Of a stretch of 64,000 bases of DNA, positions 56,461 to 64,000 are shown one piece after another. The position numbers and the translations under genes were made by a program. The notes beneath the pieces were generated by a model, which saw only the letters and a program-made list of their open reading frames with translations, was not told the origin of the DNA and did not search any database. The DNA lies in the NCBI RefSeq assembly GCF_000699445.3, contig NC_067195.1, positions 82,780,569-82,844,568 on the forward strand. The letters run 5' to 3'. Position 1 is the stretch's first letter. Every line of letters begins with the position of its first letter. Source of the stretch: Schistosoma haematobium (taxonomy: Eukaryota > Platyhelminthes > Trematoda > Strigeidida > Schistosomatidae).

Positions 56461-56564
56461 ATATAGAACATTACACTAACTGCGGCATTTTAGCACACTG
56501 AAACATTAAACTACATAGCTACACAAAAGAAACAGCTTAAAAAGCACAGAACGAAGAAAGCCGA

Positions 56565-56745
56565 CCGCCATTGCTTACAAAGATGGCGGATATAATAATT
56601 CCCGCCCCATTCTGATTGGTTGCTAAGCTGAAGGGCACACTTACGAAATTGAGTTGCGTTTAATTGCAGCCTTGGTTACATACACACGCACTACCACGAT
56701 TGTGGAATAAACAAACGCAATCTCCGCCATCTGTTCTTCTGCTTC
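56565..56745. promoter_or_regulatory. Promoter-like patch (YY1-like and CCAAT motifs)
   Basis: Contains ccgccatt, aagatggcgg (YY1-like), tgattggttgc (inverted CCAAT box) and tccgccatct within 180 bp of moderate GC. No gene can be attached to it in either direction, so it may be a transposon promoter or chance. Confidence 0.25.
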
Positions 56746-57019
56746 ATTGACCACGGCCTTTGAGTGAAGGTAATAATAGTGTCATAACATCCTTTCAAGT
56801 CTTCCCACACTAGGTCGGAGTTTGGGCCCGGATCATTATCAAACAATACTATTGGATTTAATCTTTCTCATTACGCCGTTAGTGTCAGCACGTGTAGAGG
56901 AAGCTTTGATAATCAGGTGAACTTATTTGTGTTTGTTATCTCTGTAGTGACCTACATTTATGAAGAGAACGCGATTGTTATAATTGAAACACTCATTAAT
57001 ATAAACAACTGTGCCGATG

Positions 57020-58392
57020 GACTGGTAAGAAGGACACCTCGTCAAGATTCCAAAGAAAGGAGACCTGAGCAAATGTGAAAACTACAGAGGTATTACACTA
57101 CTGTCAATATCAGGGAAAGTCTTCAACAGATTGTTGCTGAACCGGATGAAGGATGCAGTAGACGCCCAACTTCGAGATCAACAAGCTGGATTCCGTAAGG
57201 ATCGGTCGTACACAGACCAAATTGCAACACTACGGATTATCGTCGAACAATCAGTTGAGTGGAACTCATCACTATACATCAACTTCATTGATTATGAAAA
57301 GGCATTCGACAGTGTAGACAGGAGGACATTATGGAAACTTCTTCGACACTACGGAGTTCCTGAGAAGATTGTCAATATTATCCGGAACTCATACGACGGA
57401 CTACAGTGCAAAGTAGTGCATGGAGGACAGCTGACAGACGCATTCCAAGTAAGGACCGGAGTCAGACAAGGCTGTCTACTCTCTCCCTTCCTCTTTCTTC
57501 TGGTGGTCGACTGGATTATGAAGACCTCGACATCTGAAGGAAAACACGGAATACAATGGACAGCTCAGAACCAATTAGACGATTTGGACTTCGCAGATGA
57601 CCTAGCCCTCCTATCACGTACACACGAACAGATGCAGATAAAGACAGCCAGTGTAGCAGCAGTCTCTGCATCAGTAGGCCTCAGCATACACAAAGGGAAA
57701 ACTAAGGTCCTCAAATACAACACGGAGAACAGCAATCCAATCACACTTGATGGCGAAACTCTGGAAGATGTAGAGTCCTTCACATACCTGGGAAGCATCA
57801 TCGATGAACAAGGAGGATCCGATGCAGACGTAAAGGCGAGGATCGGCAAAGCAAGGGTCGCATTCCTACAATTGAACGAACATATGGAAATCAAAACAAC
57901 TTTCAACCAATATCAAAGTGAGAATCTTCAATACGAACGTCAAGGCAGTTCTACTGTATGGAGCTGAAACTTGGAGAACTACAACAACCACAATCAAGAA
58001 AGTACAAGTATTCATAAATAGCTGTCTACGCAAGATACTCAACATCCATTGGCCGGATACCATCAGCAATAGCCCTCTGTGGGAGAGAACAAACCAACTT
58101 CCAGCTGAAGAAGAAATTAGGAAAAGACGATGGAAATGGATAGGACATACATTATGCAAATCGTCAAACTGCATCACGAGGCAAGCCCTAACTTGGAATC
58201 GTGAAGGGAAGCGGAAAAGAGGAAGGTCAGAGAACACATTGCGTCGGGAAATAGAAGCAGATATGAAAAGATGAATTACAACTGGACGGAGCTAGAAAGG
58301 ATTGCCCAGGACAGGATTGGATGGATAATGCTGGTGAGCGGCCTATGCTCCTTCACGAGGAGTAACAGGCGCAAGTAAGTAAGTAAGTAAGT
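57020..58392 (+). pseudogene. RTE-type LINE, 5'-truncated, RT nearly intact
   Basis: Begins inside the RT domain. Open frame 57131-57967 has AGFRKDRSYTDQI, INFIDYEKAFDSVDRR, GVRQGCLLSPFLFLLVVDW and the active site LDFADDLALLS, then ESFTYLGSIIDEQGGSDADV. One frameshift near 57890 shifts it to frame 57918-58274 ([40 protein letters not shown]). The 3' end is ggagtaacaggcgcaagtaa with an (aagt)n tail to about 58392. Few defects indicate a recent insertion. Confidence 0.88.
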
Positions 58393-59326
58393 GCCCGTTT
58401 GTTTAAGTGTACTAAAAAATATACATTCTTTCGTTGTCTGTGACCTTCCACGGACTCGCTTACGCTCAGCAGTCCCGCTTGTGAACTTTAGCACGATTTC
58501 AGTATTCTGTCGATACCACGAGGTCGCCAACAAGTACATCTTACCTCAAACTTTAATTGCCTTCTGATATTTGGTCTACAGATGGATCTAACCTGGTAAC
58601 TGGCACGTAGTCTTCCTGTAGTGGTGACCGTAGTCAACCGCGACTTGACGCCACACTACATCTCAGAGAGCAGCTCACAGGTAGTATTCACAAACACATA
58701 CACAAAGCTACATGAATCTCACTGGACCACACCACAGAGAACCAGACACATCATATTTGCATCGGTAATAATGTTCACAAGGTTATTGGAAGACGTTAGA
58801 ACAAAGAGAGGAACTAAAATAATTTCAAACCACCACCAACTGTTGGTTGCCAAGATGAAACTGAAGCCAAAGAAGCATTGAACAACTGGATAAACGGCAA
58901 TACAAAGGTTCAGTATAGCCTTCCAAACACTAACAAGCTCAATCGATTCAAGATAACTCTCGACACCAGGTTCCAATACCTACAAGATCTCCTGGAAGAA
59001 GAAACTACTGTGAAGAACAACTTGAAAGCGATCAAAGAAGCACTTACTTCAACGTGTCAGGAGGTGCTGGAACGCAGTAAGCATCATCATAATCAATGGA
59101 CCTCAATCGAAACACTGGACAAGATTCAATAAAAGAAGAACAAGAAGACACCAATTAACAACAGTCGAACGAGAACGGAGAAAGTAAATGCACAAACTGA
59201 ATACACAGAAGCGAACAAGCAAGTGAAGAGGAACACTAGGGACGACAAGCAGAAATATTTGGAAGACCTAGCGACGATAGCTGCCAAAGATGCAACCGAA
59301 TGAAATATGAGATAACTATGTGGTAC

Positions 59327-59593
59327 TTTCGTGCCTCTAGGTAACCCTCGTGCTATTGATAAAAGAAACCAAACAAGTAGTGAATAGGTCTTTATTTAGA
59401 TCTTCGCGCAGTCACAGTGGAGCGTGGGATTATTTGTTCAGACAAACAAAGCCTCTCAACATTCAATATAAGATAATAGGAAATATAACGCCTATACAAA
59501 ATAAGGAAGTGAATGAATACTTGAACTATACTGTTTTGGCATATGCTTGGTTGTTTGAGGTCAACTCTTAACCAACCAACCTAAGCTGTAACA
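59327..59593. mobile_element. 267-bp insertion in the RTE linker
   Basis: Interrupts the RTE sequence between gtac (59323-59326) and gtac (59594-59597), which fits a 4-bp target-site duplication. It ends in gtaaca and contains no motif that I recognise. A solo LTR is one possibility, though the left end does not begin with TG. Confidence 0.5.
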
Positions 59594-60023
59594 GTACAAC
59601 GAAGAAACTAGCAGGGAAAAATGGTAATACAGGAGGACTGGTCGAGGACAAAGAAGGCAAGACAATCACCGAGACTCAAAAATAAAGTAGCAAGTGAGCA
59701 GAATAATTTGAGGAACTCTTGACTAGGCCAGCTCCATTGAATCCATGGGATATCGAAGCAGAACACACACACCTTCCTATAGATGTCATTCCACCAACGA
59801 TCGAAGAAATCAGCAGAGTTATCAGACAATTGGTGAGAGAGGAAGCAGTAGAACCTGACAATACACTAGCTAAAGCACTGAAGTCATACACGGATAAAAC
59901 TGCAAACATGTTCCATGTTCCATTTAAGACGATTCAGGAAGAGAAACAAGCCTGACAGACTGGAAAGAAGGATATATCATCCAAGAAATCTCAGCAAGTA
60001 TGAGATCTATGTAGGCGTTACAC

Positions 60024-60474
60024 TGTAGAATTATGGTCTACTATGATATTAGTACTGCTCTAATAATAGACCTAATCCTAAATTTGTAGATTTGTCATGA
60101 TATAACTGCCTAATCTATAAGATCTTACGTGGAAGTCACACCATCGACTACACCAACTCACTGTATCGTATCAATTACCAATACATGATGTAGAACAAGG
60201 TTAGGCTAGAGGAAGAACAATATATTTAATATGAATAGAAGATATAAGGTAACATCCAGCAGAGACCACGCCTGCATGGCCAAGCCATGCCACTCGAACA
60301 ACTCCAGTCCATTCAATTCCTTGTTCGCGCCTTCTCCATCGTTAAGTATTTCTCCGCGTTAAATATTGAATATCTATCTTCCTAGTAATCTCGTATTCAG
60401 CTTTGAGGATTGTGTGGTTACGGTCCAATGCCGCTACAACACCACTATCAGTAACAGCGCAAGTTTTCGGCTGC
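60024..60474. mobile_element. About 450-bp insertion in the RTE RT region
   Basis: RTE similarity stops after gcgttacact and resumes at ttgctgaacc, with about 30 bp of RTE missing. The insert contains the GC-rich block gaccacgcctgcatggccaa and may be a terminal repeat of an LTR element, but no clear ends or duplication are seen. Confidence 0.45.
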
Positions 60475-61545
60475 GTTGCTGAACCAAATGAAAAATTCAA
60501 TAGACATCCAACTTCGAGATCAACAGACCGAATTCCATAGGGTCGGTAGTGCATAGACCAAATAGTATCATCTTTGAACAGTCAGTTGGATGGAACTCGC
60601 CACTACACATCAAATTCCTTAATAGAGAGAAAGTATTCGATAGTGTGAATAGGAGAACCCTATGAAACCTTCGACATTAAGACGTTAGTAGTTGAGGACA
60701 TCGTCACTATCATGTGGAATTCATACAACGCACTACAATGCAAAGTCGTAAATGTAGGATAGATGACAGATGTATTCCAAATAAGGACCGGGGTCAGACA
60801 AGGCTCCCCCTTCCTCTTTCTTCTAGTGGTCGATTGAATTATAAAGACCTCGACTTCTGAGAGGAAGCACGGAATATAACGGACAGCTCGGAATTGAGCA
60901 GACTATTTGAACTTCGCAGATGACTTGACCCTTCTGTCCCATACATACCAACAATTGAAGATCAAGGCAGTCAGTGTAGCAACAGCAATCTGCATCAGTG
61001 GGCCTTAACATACATAAGGGAGAAGCAATATCCTAAAATACAACACGGAGAACACCAACCCCAGGTATTCGAGGCAGGTTCAATGACAAGGATTGTGTTC
61101 ACACAGTCGAAGAACACATGAAACTCAAAACAAGTGTCAATCGTCATCAGCAAAGTACGAGTATTTCTAAACGATTGTCTACGCAAGATACTGAATGTCC
61201 GTTGATCGGATACCACCAGCAACAATGTACTGTGAGAGAAAACAAACCAACTCCGAGCTGAAGAAGAAGAAATTAGGAAAAAACGTCAGAAGGCGATAAG
61301 ACATATACTGCGGAAATCACCAGACTGCACCGAGGGGCAGGCCTTTACTTGGAACCAAGAAGGCAAAAGGAAAAGAGATGGACCGAAGAACACTTTTAGT
61401 TAAGAAATGGAGGCAAACATTATAAGGATGAATAGCAACTGGAAAAATTGTAAATGATTCTCTGGAACAGAGTTTGATGGAGAGTTGTGGGGGGGTCTTA
61501 TGGTGCCCCACGAGGGTTAACAGGCGTAGGTAAGTAGGTAAGGAT

Positions 61546-62173
61546 ATATAGGTTCACTAATGCATTTCCCCATTTTTACAATATAGAAACTGGTTTAAAA
61601 TAGGAAAGCTATTGACTGTCACAATGAACTTGATGAATTGTTTTGAAATAAGTGTTGTCCATATCAACAGAGTCTTTGGCTGGTGTCTTGTGCTTGTATT
61701 TTGAATGTGTGAAGATTTACTGGGGTAACTCGTTGTTTTTACTGCTTTTATTTTGTGTGTTCCCGAAGTTGAATTTCCAGTCACATTTCCAGAGAGTCAG
61801 ATATCAGCCTAATGTTTTTTGAACCCTGAATTTTTATCTTGACCTTCAGACACAGTTACCGTTTCTATCCTCTTAGTGATTTCATCAATACACATGAATT
61901 TTGAATTTTGACTCATAAGAGCATTCGATGACTCTTAGTTACGTTGTTAGAACATAATCCAAACCTGTTTGTAACAACCGAAATGCCAATGTTCGGTTTG
62001 AACGCTGGACTAACAAACCAAAATTTATTCGATTAGACCAGAATACGTCTTTTTGTATCTCGTACGAAGCGTTTTTGAGTTACTCGCAATAATGCTACAG
62101 AGAAATTTTCAGCGTTTTCTCTTCTTTATACTGCTGGTAATCAATGATTTCAGTCGGCTCATAAAACTAGTTT
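61546..62173. other. Sequence between RTE and Penelope-like remains
   Basis: No gene seen. Minus-strand frame 61784-61557 has no recognisable motif. The right end (gtgatgagaac near 62175) resembles part of the Penelope terminal repeat at 47390. Confidence 0.4.
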
Positions 62174-63247
62174 GTGATGAGAACTGACTACCTCACCGCT
62201 TTATTCACTCCGAACCACCTAACTCCTTATTCAATGACACAACCGCATACTCCTACATCCTGGTCAAAGGAATTTTCATGTATAGAACAATCACATAAAT
62301 ATTCTTTCGGTAGAACCAACAGCAACAGAGATGTGAGTGAGCGGAACATAAGCCACTTGTTAGAAAAATTCAATAGTAGTCAAAACCACATTTCTCTTAC
62401 ATGTGAAGAAGAGAAGAACAACCAACTTCCTTTTCTTGACATCCTGATTACTAGGAGAGATTATGGTTCCATCAAACGTGCTATATATAGAAAACCAACA
62501 TGGACAGGACAATATCTTAATTTTCATAGTCACTGCCCTATTCATTATAAACGTGGTTTGATAAAGAGCTTATTCAATAGAATCAATCGTATTTGTACTA
62601 GTGATACTATTGAAGTAGAGATGAAGCTCTTGACTGATGCGTTAATCAATGATGGTTACCCTTTGAAGTTCATAAACCGCTGGAAGGGTTGCAATATGAC
62701 TAGACCTATGACGCTTCTGGCACCCAAAAAGCGAGTTTATATTACGCTACCATTCAGAGGTGACACAAATAGTCTCATGTTGAAACAGAGACTTAAATTA
62801 GCTATCAACCGGACATTTTATGCAGCCCAACTTGTCATTATCGAAAAGACAAGGTCTATGTTTCACCAAAAGCCCAAACAGCATGAAAACGATTGTGTCA
62901 CATCCCATTGTGTCTACAAATTTACATGTGTGTGTGGAAACACGTACGTAGGGAGGAGCAATCGTGATTTGCAATTAAGGGTGGGTGAGCATATACCAAA
63001 ATGGTTGCAAAATCAGATGAATTCCAATGGTGAAATAAGACCACAGGATAGACAGACATCATCATCCATTGCGAAACATTTGATTGAGACGGGTCATAAG
63101 GTTGATATCAAATCAGCATTTGTTGTGTTGTACAAAAGCCTTCAAGGACGTATACTAAGGTTTATTGAAGCCTTGGCTATACGAAAATTGAAACCCCCTT
63201 TATGTGTTCAAAAACAATTTGCACTTACACTTAACCTACCCTGGTAG
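62174..63247 (+). pseudogene. Penelope-like ORF, RT C-terminus plus GIY-YIG endonuclease
   Basis: Open frame of 357 codons, 5'-truncated relative to complete elements. From about residue 62 it is the end of the RT and linker (HLLEKFNSSQNHISLTCEEE, LPFLDILITRRDYGSIKRAI); residues about 252-275 are the endonuclease start CVYKFTCVCGNTYVGRSNRD, with GIY-YIG-type Y and YVG; it ends CVQKQFALTLNLPW. The GIY-YIG part is intact; the RT catalytic YxDD region is absent. In Penelope elements this nuclease makes the target nick. The 3' tail (63248-63470) has gattgttcgaaatgtattgc, shared with 10.6, 26.3 and 47.9 kb. Confidence 0.88.
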
Positions 63248-63470
63248 TACTGATTTACTGTCCAGAGTGGTAATCACATTTGTTTTTGTGTACTTTAATA
63301 GTTTTCCTTTGTTATGACTTACCCTTAACCTGTCTAGTTGACCTTTTAATTTTTCATATATAAATGTTCTTAACAAGTATATGTGTGATCAGATTGTTCG
63401 AAATGTATTGCGCAAATATATCACATAATTCTGATAAACTACGTCTTCTCATTGCATTATCGACATTTTT
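63248..63470 (+). mobile_element. Penelope-like 3' UTR
   Basis: Shared tail of this Penelope family, ending near gcattatcgaca. It allows the tails at 11378, 13212, 26410 and 48030 to be assigned. Confidence 0.75.
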
Positions 63471-64000
63471 TTATCTGTATCTTATTGCTCTTTTCGAAAC
63501 TGCAAGGATTTGGCAACTGACAATCCAAATCGACCTCTTCTCCAGTGTAGCAAATGTGTCAAGACTGAAACTTTCTGGGGTCTCAGTGATTATGGCGCTA
63601 AACCTCCAACCAGACTGACAAGGTTTTGATGTATTTACTGAATGAGCAACTGATAGAGAAACATAGTGTAGTCATCTGTAGTGAATGAAGACAAAAGATA
63701 AACAACACTATTTAATGATAATTATAAGTCAATTTGTTGACCGATTTTGTCAATAGTTTCATCAATTTTATCAATCATATTACGCGATTGTCAAGTCATG
63801 ACAATGCTTTATGACGATACCGTGAAACCATTATGTTTAGCTGATTGTGGTGATGATTGAGGATTAGCCAGTGGAAAATTGGTATTGTTGCTTTAGATGG
63901 TTTGAAGTTATCAGAAATTAGTAGAGTTAGCGAATCCGAGCTGCTTGATTGTATTATAAATTTCAATCTAAAAAATATTCGTCTACATAGTGTTAATTTT
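63471..64000. other. Non-coding right edge
   Basis: No gene recognised. gtagtgaatgaagac near 63679 resembles motifs at 11530 and 51257, perhaps a shared short repeat. Confidence 0.4.

Larger units (their letters stand above)
58620..61545 (+). pseudogene. Old RTE-type LINE split by two insertions
   Basis: Endonuclease remnant (58675-58880: EDVRTKRG, HHQLLVAKMKLKPKKH), linker to 59326, insertion, linker and RT start (59598-60020: PPTIEEISRVIRQL), insertion, RT remainder (60476-61400) with the active-site region near 60910, and 3' end at about 61540 (ttaacaggcgtaggtaagta). It has frameshifts throughout and is older than the copy just upstream. Confidence 0.75.

Overview
This window is AT-rich, intron-rich animal DNA packed with transposable elements. 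It most likely comes from a schistosome (blood fluke). The basis is the combination of degenerate Sm-alpha-like hammerhead repeats, an RTE-type LINE resembling SR2, Penelope-like elements with GIY-YIG endonucleases, and short exons separated by kilobase introns full of repeats. The species cannot be settled from the sequence alone.

Two host genes can be supported, and they converge. On the + strand, six exons between 3430 and 37004 encode the C-terminal two thirds of the intraflagellar transport protein IFT81; the upstream exons lie left of the window. On the - strand, five exons between 53027 and 41246 encode a complete 385-residue ZIP-family zinc transporter of the SLC39A7 (ZIP7/KE4) type. 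The two stop codons are 4.2 kb apart.

Almost everything else is repeats. The IFT81 introns (3.6-36.8 kb) hold tRNA-headed SINEs with hammerhead motifs, degenerate Sm-alpha-like copies, a gapless 721-bp inverted repeat built from a Penelope tail, several RTE 3' ends, and one nearly full-length RTE copy (29820-33504, with target-site duplication) that has itself been hit by a 0.48-kb SINE-like element. The intergenic region (37-41 kb) has an inverted RTE 3' end and a decayed non-LTR element. The ZIP7 introns hold another non-LTR copy, the SINE-like element with clear target-site duplications, and a Penelope-like element bounded by 279-bp inverted repeats. The right end (53-64 kb) is almost only transposon remains: two CR1-like 3' ends, a 5'-truncated RTE copy, an older RTE copy split by two insertions, and a 5'-truncated Penelope-like ORF.

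The most interesting signals are a SINE family that joins a tRNA-like pol III head to a hammerhead core distinct from the Sm-alpha one, with a monomer-to-monomer junction preserved in one copy; the 721-bp inverted repeat in an IFT81 intron; and nearly identical inverted RTE ends flanking the last two IFT81 exons. No bacterial, CRISPR or operon-like system is present.
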